In this document: positions 8,355-17,070 of the stretch, one piece after another
How positions within the stretch are numbered: position 1 is the first letter of the stretch
Layout: every line of letters starts with the position of its first letter
Assembly: GCF_000315015.1 (NCBI RefSeq)
Contig: NZ_BAEP01000075.1
Location: 310,001 to 374,000, forward strand
Direction of reading: 5' to 3'
From: Paraglaciecola mesophila KMM 241
GTDB taxonomy: Bacteria; Pseudomonadota; Gammaproteobacteria; Enterobacterales; Alteromonadaceae
Length of the DNA: 64,000 nt
Position numbers and translations under genes: made by a program
The notes under the pieces: model-generated
Databases searched by the model: none
What the model was told of the DNA's origin: nothing
The model's input: only the letters and a program-made list of their open reading frames with translations

Positions 8355-11027
8355 TTATGCGTAAAGCGGGTTAATTTTATTTTGATCAATGCCATATTCT
8401 GAAATTGCATCTACCAATACTTTCTTATCGATGTTACCCGCTGTAACCAATTCACGAAGGGCAGCAATGACCACGAACTTAGCATCTACTTCAAAATGAT
8501 GACGCAAGTTAGCGCGGCTGTCTGAGCGGCCAAAACCATCTGTGCCTAGTACTTTGTATTGACCAGGAACAAACGCACGTACTTGGTCTACGTAACTCTT
8601 CATGTAATCTGTTGCTGCAATGGTCGGGCCATCAAAGCCGTCCTTTAAGACTGTTGTGATGTAAGGAACGCGTTGCTCTTTTTCTGGATTTAACAAGTTA
8701 AAGTGTTCGCAATCTATACCGTCACGACCTAACTCATTGAACGAGGTCACGCTATAAACTTCTGATGCAACAGAGTATTTGTCATGCAATATCTTAGCGG
8801 CTTCACGCACTTGCTCTAAGATAGTGCCAGAGCCAAGCAGTTTTACCTTGGTCTTGTTGCTGGCGTTACCTTGATGCTCAAGTTTGTAAATACCTTTGAC
8901 GATACCTTCACTAACGTTCTCAGGCATAGCTGGTTGAACGTAGTTTTCATTCATTACGGTCAGGTAATAGAACACGTTCTCTTGCTCTTCAAACATGCGA
9001 CGCATACCGTCTTGAACGATAACGGCTATTTCGTAACCATAGGTTGGGTCATAAGAAACACAGTTAGGAATTAAGCCCGCTTGAATATGGCTGTGACCAT
9101 CTTGGTGTTGTAAACCTTCGCCGTTAAGGGTTGTTCTACCCGCAGTACCACCCACTAAGAAACCACGTGTTTGACTGTCACCCGCTGCCCACGCCATGTC
9201 ACCAACACGTTGGAAACCGAACATTGAGTAGTAGATATAAACAGGGATCATAGGCAGATCGTTGGTCGAATATGACGTGCCAGCTGCAACAAACGAGGCC
9301 ATTGCGCCTAGCTCGTTAATACCTTCTTGTAGTACCTGGCCTTTTTCGTCTTCACGATAATAAGCCACTTGGTCTTTATCTTGAGGAACGTATTTTTGAC
9401 CGCCGTTTGAGTAAATGCCGACTTGACGGAATAAGCCTTCCATACCAAACGTACGCGCTTCATCAGGAATGATTGGCACGACGCGAGAACCGACCTTTTT
9501 ATCTTTCAACATAACGGTTAATACGCGAACGAAGGCCATAGTTGTCGAGATTTCACGATCACCGGATCCTTTAGTAATAGCTTCAAACGCTTTAAGAGGA
9601 GGAGCAGGCAAGTCTTCAGTGCTCTTTGCGAGGCGCACTGGCATATAACCATGGAGTGACTCACGACGAGCACGCATGTATTTCATTTCCTCGCTGTCTT
9701 CAGCGAACTTGAAATATGGCAAGTTGGCAATATCTTCATCAGCGACAGGAATATTAAAACGGTCACGGTATTCACGTACTGAATCTACGTCCATTTTCTT
9801 CACGTTGTGAGCGATATTTTTCCCTTCGCCTGCTGAGCCCATGCCGTAACCTTTCACGGTTTTGGCGAGAATAACCTGTGGGCGACCTTTGGTTTCAGTT
9901 GCGCGCTTGTATGCTGCGTATACTTTAACCGGATCGTGACCACCACGGTTCAAGCGCCAAATGTCATCGTCTGACATGTTTGACACCATTTCTTTTAGCT
10001 CAGGGTATTTGCCAAAGAAGTTCTCACGAGTGTAAGCACCGCCTTTCGCTTTGTAGTTCTGGTATTCGCCATCAACTGTTTCATTCATAACGTCAAGCAA
10101 CTTGCCTGATGAATCGCGAGCCAATAGTGGATCCCAATAGCGACCCCAAATCACTTTCAATACTTCCCAGCCTGCGCCGCGGAACGTACCTTCTAGTTCC
10201 TGGATAATCTTGCCATTACCACGAACCGGGCCATCTAGGCGCTGTAGGTTACAGTTGATAACAAACGTTAGGTTATCTAGGCCTTCGCGTGATGCAAGAC
10301 CGATAGCGCCCAAGCTTTCTGGCTCGTCTACTTCACCGTCACCCATAAAGCACCATACGCGTTGGTCTGAACAGTCTTTCAGGCCTCGGCTGGTTAGGTA
10401 TTTCAAGAAACGTGCTAAGTAAATCGCCTGCATCGGACCTAAGCCCATAGATACAGTAGGGAACTGCCAGAAATCAGGCATTAATTTGGGGTGCGGGTAA
10501 GATGAAACACCTTTACCGTCTACTTCCTGACGGAAGCCGTCAAGTTGGTCTTCGCTCAAACGCCCCTCAATGAAAGCACGTGAGTAAATACCAGGAGATA
10601 CGTGACCTTGTACGAACAAGTAATCACCGCCATCTTTCTCGTTAGGTGCACGGAAAAAATGGTTAAAACCGACATCGTACAACATAGCTGAAGAGGCGAA
10701 GCTTGAAATATGGCCGCCAAGCTCTAAGTCTTTTTTAGAGCCGCGAAGCACCATCATCATCGCATTCCAGCGAATGGCTCTGCGGATGTTGGCTTCAATG
10801 GTTTGGTCACCCGGCATAGTTGGCTCTTGGCCTGCAGGGATCGTATTGATATATGCTGTGGTCGCATCATAAGGCAAATACGCACCATTGCGACGGGCTT
10901 TTTCTACTAAGCTTTCTAGCAAATAATGCGCACGGTCAATGCCTTCTTCTTCTAATACTGCGTCTAAAGCATCTAACCATTCTTGCGTTTCTTGTGGATC
11001 CACATCCGGATGCATCATATCAGCCAT
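8355..11027 (-). CDS. aceE: Pyruvate dehydrogenase E1 component, homodimeric
   Basis: An 890-residue thiamine-diphosphate enzyme that decarboxylates pyruvate and passes the acetyl group to the E2 lipoyl arm. It has the thiamine-diphosphate motif GDGEVDEPES followed by NCNLQRLDGPV, and full-length homology-like sequence to the single-chain AceE type (about 887 residues in E. coli), not the split alpha/beta type. The ATG at 11027 is preceded by GGAGAGC. The gene lies between pdhR (106-bp gap) and aceF (20-bp gap) and is expected to be repressed by PdhR in the absence of pyruvate. Confidence 0.97.
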   Translation of the reverse strand: MADMMHPDVDPQETQEWLDALDAVLEEEGIDRAHYLLESLVEKARRNGAYLPYDATTAYINTIPAGQEPTMPGDQTIEANIRRAIRWNAMMMVLRGSKKDLELGGHISSFASSAMLYDVGFNHFFRAPNEKDGGDYLFVQGHVSPGIYSRAFIEGRLSEDQLDGFRQEVDGKGVSSYPHPKLMPDFWQFPTVSMGLGPMQAIYLARFLKYLTSRGLKDCSDQRVWCFMGDGEVDEPESLGAIGLASREGLDNLTFVINCNLQRLDGPVRGNGKIIQELEGTFRGAGWEVLKVIWGRYWDPLLARDSSGKLLDVMNETVDGEYQNYKAKGGAYTRENFFGKYPELKEMVSNMSDDDIWRLNRGGHDPVKVYAAYKRATETKGRPQVILAKTVKGYGMGSAGEGKNIAHNVKKMDVDSVREYRDRFNIPVADEDIANLPYFKFAEDSEEMKYMRARRESLHGYMPVRLAKSTEDLPAPPLKAFEAITKGSGDREISTTMAFVRVLTVMLKDKKVGSRVVPIIPDEARTFGMEGLFRQVGIYSNGGQKYVPQDKDQVAYYREDEKGQVLQEGINELGAMASFVAAGTSYSTNDLPMIPVYIYYSMFGFQRVGDMAWAAGDSQTRGFLVGGTAGRTTLNGEGLQHQDGHSHIQAGLIPNCVSYDPTYGYEIAVIVQDGMRRMFEEQENVFYYLTVMNENYVQPAMPENVSEGIVKGIYKLEHQGNASNKTKVKLLGSGTILEQVREAAKILHDKYSVASEVYSVTSFNELGRDGIDCEHFNLLNPEKEQRVPYITTVLKDGFDGPTIAATDYMKSYVDQVRAFVPGQYKVLGTDGFGRSDSRANLRHHFEVDAKFVVIAALRELVTAGNIDKKVLVDAISEYGIDQNKINPLYA

Positions 11028-11133
11028 GGTGCTCTCCTATATTTAAAGTTGTTTATCAAATTTACTTTTATTTCAGTAGCACTTATGTAGTGCATACTGG
11101 TTATAAAAGCGATTCATTGTTTACTTAAAACGA

Positions 11134-11889
11134 CTACTCTTTTACTTCTATTCTTCGCAACGCTCTTTGCATACGCATGTCTTGACGATTAATATCTAAC
11201 AAGGTTTTTTCTATGTATCCAAGATGTTCGTTACTTGCCTCGCGAGCCAATTCAGGGTCGCGTTTAATAATGGCCTGTACAATATTTTTACGTTGTGAAT
11301 TAATCATCAGCTGAGCGTCAGGGTAGGCAGATAAAAAAACTAAATTTCGATAAATATTATCTTTCAAAAGGGCTTCGAAGCTGCGCATGACATGTAATAA
11401 CACCACGTTATGGGCTGCAATAGCCATTGTCAGATAAAATTCAACCAATGCTTCGGCTTCTTTATTATGATCACTTTGCTGTGTTGCACTGGGTAAATTT
11501 GACAGTGCATTTTGCAAGGCATCGTAATCACTCTGCTGTCCTCGCAGCGCAGCGTAATAAGCTGCCATTCCTTCGAGTGCGTGGCGAAATTCCAGTAAAT
11601 CAAATTGAGTTTCAGGCCGGGTAGTTAACAAGGCCATTAACGGGTCGGTGAGCAACGTGTTCATCCGACGTTTTACAAATGTTCCGCCGCCTTGCTTGCG
11701 TTCAACTAATCCTTTGGCTTCCAATTTTTGTATTGCTTCACGAACGGAAGGGCGTGACACCGCAAACTTTAATGCCAACTCACGTTCAGACGGCATTTTT
11801 TGTCCAGAAAGAAAAGTGCCGTCAATTAACATGGATTCAATTCGCTCCATTATTTCATCGGACAATTTTTTTGTACGAACATGCTGCAT
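11134..11889 (-). CDS. pdhR: Pyruvate dehydrogenase complex repressor, GntR/FadR family
   Basis: A GntR-type regulator of about 251 residues. The N-terminal winged helix (SRPSVREAIQKLEAKGLVERK) is followed by an all-helical FCD ligand-binding domain, as in PdhR, which senses pyruvate and represses pdhR-aceEF. The open frame extends upstream to a TTG at 11967, but that extension runs through the operator palindrome at 11953-11969. I therefore place the start at the ATG at 11889, where the sequence MQHVRTKKLSDEIMERIE matches the usual PdhR beginning and an AGGAG lies 12 nt upstream. It heads the aceE-aceF locus on the same strand, which fits autoregulation. Confidence 0.92.
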   Translation of the reverse strand: MQHVRTKKLSDEIMERIESMLIDGTFLSGQKMPSERELALKFAVSRPSVREAIQKLEAKGLVERKQGGGTFVKRRMNTLLTDPLMALLTTRPETQFDLLEFRHALEGMAAYYAALRGQQSDYDALQNALSNLPSATQQSDHNKEAEALVEFYLTMAIAAHNVVLLHVMRSFEALLKDNIYRNLVFLSAYPDAQLMINSQRKNIVQAIIKRDPELAREASNEHLGYIEKTLLDINRQDMRMQRALRRIEVKE

Positions 11890-11952
11890 GTCGTGTAACC
11901 ACTCCTGTCTTTTAAAATTGCATGCTTGGGACGCAAAACCTGCAAATTGGAC

Positions 11953-11969
11953 AATTGGTAAGACCAATT
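11953..11969. promoter_or_regulatory. PdhR operator
   Basis: A perfect palindrome AATTGGT-AAG-ACCAATT, matching the known PdhR consensus ATTGGTNNNACCAAT exactly. It lies 64 bp upstream of the proposed pdhR start and is the only such site found in the locus, so it probably controls pdhR-aceE-aceF as a unit. Confidence 0.88.
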
Positions 11970-12106
11970 AACCCAATAGCTTAGAGCAGTATCTCCATTG
12001 GGTAAATGTCTAATTGTTTAAAAGGAGCTGAATAAAGTAAAAAAAAGTGAACAGATAACCCAAATCGCGGGAGATTAAGGGGATCTAGTCCGACTGGTCT
12101 GAGGTG

Positions 12107-12919
12107 TTAACTAAGCCAGCCTCCAAGGGTTAATCCAGCGATAACGGCCATTAAGAACAGAATATTTCGTTTTGCTAGCTTGACGAGGGTGCAAGGTTCT
12201 TCAGTGCAATTGCGTTCATCAGGCTCAATTTCTTCTGCTGCTCTTGACACATCCACCAGCAATTTCTTAGCGGAAATACTCGGCGTGAGAAAGTGACCCA
12301 GCCAAATGGGTAGTGCACGAGAGAAATGCCCGACAAGCAAAAAGCCTAAAGACGTAATGCGTACAGGCAGCCAATCAAGAACATGCATGAGTTTATTAGC
12401 GGTTTTATTCTCAAAGGCCATTAGAGATTGCATCGCCCGCGCCAATACGTAAAAAACCGCGCCCGGTGCGCCAAGTAGCACAAAGAATAAAATGACAGCG
12501 GCATAGTGACGATAATTTTGCCAAACTAAATTTTGCCCGAATGTGGCTGGGATGTGTTCGCTCTCACAGATTTGGTCTTCATATAAGCTACAAGCTTCCA
12601 TGTCACCGCGATTAGCAGCTTGTAAATAACACTTATAGGTTGCACGAACGCTAGGGCAGCCCATGCACACCATGAGTATGGTCGTGCTTATGATAAAAGC
12701 GATAATCTGACCAACAGCAAATGCCATAAAACAAAAAATAATCACAGGGGGAATAACAATCGCTATAAGTAAAAATAGCAATGAGGTGTCACTCGTTAAC
12801 CGTTCGCGCTTTTGCCACGCGGCTAAGTATTTAATGCTATAGAAATCGGCCTGCCAGTATTTGGACTTAGTGGTAACGCGCTCCACAAATAGCACTAGTA
12901 ATAAACTGATCAAGGTCAT
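12107..12919 (-). CDS. ampE: AmpE-like inner-membrane protein
   Basis: A 270-residue polytopic membrane protein, with hydrophobic segments at about residues 1-11, 46-85, 138-165, 190-210 and 250-270. It starts with the AmpE-type MTLISLLLVLFVERV and sits directly downstream of ampD, its normal partner. AmpE belongs to the CobD/CbiB-like superfamily and was described with AmpD in beta-lactamase induction, although its biochemical role is unclear. A cluster of cysteines (CMGCPS, CYL, CSL, QICE) in the region around residues 85-117 is notable. No ampC or ampR is visible nearby. Confidence 0.85.
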   Translation of the reverse strand: MTLISLLLVLFVERVTTKSKYWQADFYSIKYLAAWQKRERLTSDTSLLFLLIAIVIPPVIIFCFMAFAVGQIIAFIISTTILMVCMGCPSVRATYKCYLQAANRGDMEACSLYEDQICESEHIPATFGQNLVWQNYRHYAAVILFFVLLGAPGAVFYVLARAMQSLMAFENKTANKLMHVLDWLPVRITSLGFLLVGHFSRALPIWLGHFLTPSISAKKLLVDVSRAAEEIEPDERNCTEEPCTLVKLAKRNILFLMAVIAGLTLGGWLS

Positions 12920-12966
12920 GTCTTATTCCTCATTTTTATCGTTTTTATCGTTATTTTTATATTTTA

Positions 12967-13551
12967 TTAAAAGCACAAACCTTGTCTTAAGCGTTGCCAG
13001 TTGAATGAGCTTCCTGGGTCTGTTTTTCGGCCTGGGGCAATATCATTATGCCCTACTATTCGGCCAAGTGTGATTTTTGGGTAAGCCAGCATGATAGCTT
13101 GGGCGAGTTGCTCTAATGCGTCGTATTGCTTTGTCGTATAGTCACTATCGTCAGTTCCCTCAAGCTCAATGCCGATGGAATAGTCATTGCAGCGCCCACG
13201 TCCTTGAAAACTGGATACGCCGGCGTGCCAAGCTCGTTCATTAAAGGGCACAAATTGTATGACTTCACCGTCACGCTTAATCACGCAATGGGCTGACACG
13301 CGTATTTGGTGGATCTCTTTAAAGAAAGGGTGTGCAGTTGGGTTCAGTTTGCCAACAAAGAAGTCTTCAATATAGCTATTGTCGAACTGATTTGGCGGCA
13401 GCGATATATTGTGAATAACCAAAACGGAGATATCTTGTGGGTCAGGGCGTTCATCTTTGTGAGTCGTTGTGATGTGCCGCGCTTGCATGACGCTATGCTG
13501 CTTGATGATTAATCGAGTGGAAATATCAGATGGTGGTAATGAGGACAACAC
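12967..13551 (-). CDS. ampD: 1,6-anhydro-N-acetylmuramyl-L-alanine amidase
   Basis: A cytosolic zinc amidase that removes peptides from anhydromuropeptides during peptidoglycan recycling. Key features are VIHNISLPP with the first zinc histidine, the WHAGVSSFQGR loop, and GHNDIAPGRKTDPG carrying the second zinc histidine and the aspartate. The 194-residue length assumes the GTG at 13551 (with AGGG upstream); an ATG at 13488 would give 173 residues but lacks a ribosome site. It is followed 47 bp later by ampE. Loss of AmpD activity derepresses AmpR-controlled beta-lactamases in enterobacteria and Pseudomonas. Confidence 0.94.
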   Translation of the reverse strand: MLSSLPPSDISTRLIIKQHSVMQARHITTTHKDERPDPQDISVLVIHNISLPPNQFDNSYIEDFFVGKLNPTAHPFFKEIHQIRVSAHCVIKRDGEVIQFVPFNERAWHAGVSSFQGRGRCNDYSIGIELEGTDDSDYTTKQYDALEQLAQAIMLAYPKITLGRIVGHNDIAPGRKTDPGSSFNWQRLRQGLCF

Positions 13552-13618
13552 AGCAACCCTGTTAAATCTCAGTGAGGTTGGTATTATTTAACGTCACAGG
13601 ATAAAAGTCGAATTGAAT

Positions 13619-14155
13619 ATGCCAAAAGATGGGCCATCGCAGGCCGCACAGACTGAACAGAGCCCGATGGGTAAATGGATGCTAATACTGGCTTGGGCCG
13701 CAGGGTTGGGGCTTTTGACCTTGTTGTTTCATAAACAACTTGCCCAGCAACTCAATCCTAATACGATGCCGCAAAGCCAAACCCGAGGTGAGCGTATCGA
13801 GGTACAACTACAGCAAAATCGGTACGGGCATTACGTTACCAGTGGTTTAATCAATGCTCAGCCAGTTGTATTTATGCTGGACACAGGCGCGACTAATGTC
13901 TCAATCCCCAGCGCGCTGGGCCCGTCCCTTGGGTTAATGCCTGGTCGTCAAGCTTGGGTGCAAACAGCCAATGGGCGTTTGCGCGTCTCGCAAACCAGTA
14001 TTGATGAACTGCAAATTGGCGGTATTGTTTTGCGCAATGTCACGGCGCATTTGAATCCCGGTATGATGGGCAACGAGATATTGCTTGGGATGAGCGCCTT
14101 GAAACAAGTAGAATTCGCGCAAAGAGGCGACCAACTAATACTGCGAAGCGATTAA
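13619..14155 (+). CDS. Retropepsin-like aspartic protease (TIGR02281 type), membrane anchored
   Basis: About 178 residues. An N-terminal membrane segment (ILAWAAGLGLLTLLF) is followed by a periplasmic single-lobed aspartic protease domain with the catalytic motif FMLDTGATNVSIP and a later hydrophobic-Gly motif (LGMSALKQVEF). Proteins of this kind are retropepsin-like and act as dimers. The role is unknown. An upstream TTG at 13613 is better placed for the AGGA at 13598 and would add two residues. It lies divergent from ampD and just upstream of nadC. Confidence 0.85.
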   Translation: MPKDGPSQAAQTEQSPMGKWMLILAWAAGLGLLTLLFHKQLAQQLNPNTMPQSQTRGERIEVQLQQNRYGHYVTSGLINAQPVVFMLDTGATNVSIPSALGPSLGLMPGRQAWVQTANGRLRVSQTSIDELQIGGIVLRNVTAHLNPGMMGNEILLGMSALKQVEFAQRGDQLILRSD

Positions 14156-14202
14156 CGCTTTGCTCATCGTTAAATTTTCTTATTCATAAATAAAGAGTCA
14201 AC

Positions 14203-15045
14203 ATGTTACAACACGCAATTCAAGAGGCCGTTAAGGCTGCATTACTCGAAGATTTAGGCGGACCAGAGTGCACCGTGGGCGATATTACTGCCAACCTCAT
14301 CCCTGAACCCCAGCAAATCATGGTGAATATTATCACCCGTGAAGATTGCGTGATAGCGGGTAAGGAATGGGTGAATGCGACATTCAGGCAGTTAGACGAC
14401 AGTATCGACATCAGTTGGCACGTAGAGGATGCACAGCACGTCAAAGCAGATACTGTATTGTGTCAGATTAGCGGTAACGCCCGGGTGATTTTAACCGGCG
14501 AGCGAACCGCTTTAAACTTCTTACAGACCTTGTCTGGCACTGCCACGGTTGTGGCTGATTATGTACAGGCTTTAGGTGACAGTAACACTAAGCTGCTAGA
14601 TACCCGCAAAACCCTTCCAGGCATGCGCCTAGCGCAAAAATATGCGGTGACCTGTGGCGGCGGCAAAAACCATCGTATCGGTTTGTTTGATGCGTATTTG
14701 ATTAAAGAGAACCATATTTTGGCCTGTGGCTCTATCGCTAACGCCATAGGAAAAGCGCGTGAAATGCACCCAGATATTCCTGTTGAGGTTGAAGTAGAAA
14801 ACCTAGAGGAACTCAAACAGGCATTAGATGCGAAAGCCGATATTATTATGCTGGATAATTTCTCAATACAGGATACGCGAGAAGCGGTTGCGTTGACCCA
14901 AGGTGCGAGTAAATTAGAGGTGTCCGGTAATATCACCAAAGAGCGTATTGCTGAACTTGCACAAGTGGGAGTGGATTACATTTCAAGTGGTGCACTCACC
15001 AAACATGTGCAAGCCATTGATCTATCATTGCGCGTGGTCGGTTAA
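14203..15045 (+). CDS. nadC: Nicotinate-nucleotide pyrophosphorylase (carboxylating)
   Basis: A 280-residue quinolinate phosphoribosyltransferase, making nicotinate mononucleotide from quinolinate and PRPP in de novo NAD synthesis. Type II phosphoribosyltransferase motifs are visible: GERTALNFLQTLSGTAT, DTRKTLPGMR, KYAVTCGGGKNHR and EVEVENLEEL, followed by a MLDNFS segment and the C-terminal ISSGALT. Length is standard. It sits beside the pil genes as in many gammaproteobacteria (ampD-nadC-pilA). Confidence 0.97.
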   Translation: MLQHAIQEAVKAALLEDLGGPECTVGDITANLIPEPQQIMVNIITREDCVIAGKEWVNATFRQLDDSIDISWHVEDAQHVKADTVLCQISGNARVILTGERTALNFLQTLSGTATVVADYVQALGDSNTKLLDTRKTLPGMRLAQKYAVTCGGGKNHRIGLFDAYLIKENHILACGSIANAIGKAREMHPDIPVEVEVENLEELKQALDAKADIIMLDNFSIQDTREAVALTQGASKLEVSGNITKERIAELAQVGVDYISSGALTKHVQAIDLSLRVVG

Positions 15046-15117
15046 TTTTTGATACCGCCTTGTTTTTCAATAGGATTAGGTTGGTGATGAGTTAAGTCAC
15101 TAATTTCATAAACCTAG

Positions 15118-15160
15118 GTATAGCCCCGCATACTTGTCAGTTGGTCGGGGCGTTCTATAC
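15118..15160 (+). other. Interrupted inverted repeat between nadC and pilA
   Basis: GTATAGCCCCG pairs with CGGGGC plus CTATAC, interrupted by GTT, around a 17-nt loop. No T-run follows, so it is a poor terminator. It lies about 90 bp before the pilA start and could be a regulatory structure in the pilA leader or part of the nadC 3' end. I found no convincing sigma-54 (GG-N10-GC) promoter. Confidence 0.4.
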
Positions 15161-15249
15161 TGAACTGGAATTAACAACACGCCTTGTTACAAAATCGTGA
15201 CTAGGGCCTAACTTACAAAACATGCACCGAGCAAGTGCAGGAGAGCTCC

Positions 15250-15693
15250 ATGAACACAACTGACAACAATACAGTCGCGACAAAAAAACAAAGCGGTTTT
15301 ACCTTAATCGAATTAATGATCGTGGTGGCCATCATCGGCATCTTAGCCATGATTGCCTTACCTGCCTATCAAACTTACACCGCAAAAGCCGGTTTCAGTG
15401 AAGTGGTATCAGCAGCTGGTCCAGCGAAAAAAGCAGTAGAGATTTGTGTGCAAACCGGTATTCCTGCGGACTGCACAGATATAACGGTTCAAGCTGGTTG
15501 GACTAACGCTGAGCTAGTAGACACCATAGCTATAACAGGAGATGCAGCAGCCTATATTATTACTGTTACGCCTGACGCGGGCGTGCAATCAGGTGTTACG
15601 GCACTTGAAACTTATGTGTTAACAGGCACAGTGGCCAACGGCGCAGTGAACTGGGCTACAACAGGTGGCTGTACTGACGCTAATTTATGTTAA
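15250..15693 (+). CDS. pilA: Type IV major pilin
   Basis: A 147-residue type IVa prepilin. A 16-residue positively charged leader ends in KKQSG, then the mature N-terminus [20 protein letters not shown] with Glu5 forms the polymerising helix; cleavage and N-methylation by PilD are expected. Cysteine pairs at [11 protein letters not shown] and GGCTDANLC suggest disulfide loops, including a C-terminal one. The open frame extends to a GTG at 15235, but AGGAG at 15239-15243 fixes the start at the ATG at 15250. A terminator follows immediately, so pilA is probably transcribed at a higher level than pilC-pilD. Confidence 0.95.
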   Translation: MNTTDNNTVATKKQSGFTLIELMIVVAIIGILAMIALPAYQTYTAKAGFSEVVSAAGPAKKAVEICVQTGIPADCTDITVQAGWTNAELVDTIAITGDAAAYIITVTPDAGVQSGVTALETYVLTGTVANGAVNWATTGGCTDANLC

Positions 15694-15711
15694 TTAGCTA
15701 ATAAAACGAAT

Positions 15712-15739
15712 TTTTGCCCAGCCTCTTGCTGGGCTTTTT
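15712..15739 (+). terminator. Rho-independent terminator of pilA
   Basis: GCCCAGC-CTCTT-GCTGGGC followed by TTTTTC, in the 64-bp gap between pilA and pilC. It separates abundant pilin mRNA from the downstream assembly genes. Confidence 0.88.
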
Positions 15740-15757
15740 CATTTAAGAGAGTGCCCT

Positions 15758-16963
15758 ATGCCAAAAGCCACCACTACCTTTGTATGGAGCGGAGCCAACC
15801 GTAAAGGTCAAACTGTAAAAGGGGAGATCAGTGCGGTATCGGTATTAGAGGCAAAAAACCTGTTACGTCGCCAAGGCGTATCGGCTAAGAAAGTCAAAAA
15901 GCTCTCAAAGCCTTTCTTCGGTGCTCAGAAAATCAAACCCGTGGACATCAGTATTATCTCTCGGCAAATCGCTACTATGTTAAGTGCCGGGGTCACTTTG
16001 ATCCAAACCATAGATATGATAGCGGGTGGGCATAACAACCCGAATATGCGCAAAATGCTCGGTGAAATAGGCGGCGAAGTAAAAGCCGGAAACCCTTTTT
16101 CAAGTGCGCTGCGCAAACATCCAGAGCAATTTGATGATTTGTATTGTGATTTAGTGTCGACTGGGGAGCAATCGGGTGCCCTTGAAACCATTTATGACAG
16201 GATCGCCACGTACAAAGAAAAGGCTGAAGCGTTAAAATCGAAGATTAAAAAAGCGATGTTTTATCCGGTGGCCGTTATTGTCGTGGCCTTTATTGTCACC
16301 ACCATATTGCTCATATTCGTGGTGCCGCAATTTGAAGAAATCTTCAGCAGTTTTGGTGCTGAGTTGCCGGCGTTTACTCAGTTTGTGTTAGCTATTTCCC
16401 GCTTTTTGCAAGATTACGGTCTTTTTGTTGGGGCGGGCTTAGTGGTAGCGAGTATTTTATTCAGTAAGACTTATAAAAAATCAAAACGATTGCGGGACAA
16501 CCTAGACGGCAAAATGCTTAAAATCCCTGTGATTGGTGAAATATTAAAAAAAGCCGCGGTGGCGCGCTTTAGTCGCACCTTGGCCACGACTTTTGCTGCC
16601 GGTGTCCCCTTAATTGGCGCCCTTGATTCTGCTGCGGGAGCGTCGGGTAATGCGGTGTTTCGGGATGCTATTTTATTTGTTAAAAAAGAGGTGGCTGGCG
16701 GTACGCAAATGAACACGGCCATGCGCGCCACGGCTGTATTTCCTGATATGGTGACGCAAATGGTTGCTATTGGTGAAGAGGCCGGCGCAGTAGATGATAT
16801 GCTGAGTAAAATAGCGACGATATACGAGGCAGAAGTCGATGATATGGTGGATGGCCTAACCAGTTTACTAGAGCCTATGATAATGGCCGTGCTCGGGGTG
16901 GTGATTGGTGGGTTAATTGTTGCCATGTATTTACCGATATTCGAAATGGGCAATGTGGTTTAA
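15758..16963 (+). CDS. pilC: Type IV pilus inner-membrane platform protein
   Basis: A 401-residue GspF-family protein with two T2SSF domains (about residues 70-195 and 270-395). Membrane helices lie at about 170-190, 205-235 and 375-395. It forms the inner-membrane platform on which the PilB and PilT ATPases act. The usual neighbour pilB, the assembly ATPase, is missing between pilA and this gene. Length and both domains are intact, so pilC itself is not damaged. pilD follows about 107 bp downstream. Confidence 0.95.
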   Translation: MPKATTTFVWSGANRKGQTVKGEISAVSVLEAKNLLRRQGVSAKKVKKLSKPFFGAQKIKPVDISIISRQIATMLSAGVTLIQTIDMIAGGHNNPNMRKMLGEIGGEVKAGNPFSSALRKHPEQFDDLYCDLVSTGEQSGALETIYDRIATYKEKAEALKSKIKKAMFYPVAVIVVAFIVTTILLIFVVPQFEEIFSSFGAELPAFTQFVLAISRFLQDYGLFVGAGLVVASILFSKTYKKSKRLRDNLDGKMLKIPVIGEILKKAAVARFSRTLATTFAAGVPLIGALDSAAGASGNAVFRDAILFVKKEVAGGTQMNTAMRATAVFPDMVTQMVAIGEEAGAVDDMLSKIATIYEAEVDDMVDGLTSLLEPMIMAVLGVVIGGLIVAMYLPIFEMGNVV

Positions 16964-17070
16964 GGATTAAAAAGGCTGCAACAGCTGTACAATCTATCCT
17001 GAGGCCTAGTTTCGTCTTGCCTTTTCTGGCAAGCTAGCGGCCATTAATCGCCTTTAAAAGCTTCTGTATA

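Noticed and set aside
11890-11967. N-terminal extension of PdhR to a TTG
   Set aside because: It overlaps the PdhR operator palindrome and lacks similarity to PdhR N-termini.
15046-15249. A sigma-54 promoter for pilA
   Set aside because: No GG-N10-GC arrangement resembling TGGCAC-N5-TTGC was found.
16471-16953. 160-residue ORF antisense to pilC
   Set aside because: Composition (Ile/Thr/Ala/Ser) is that of the complement of a membrane protein gene; there is no ribosome site.
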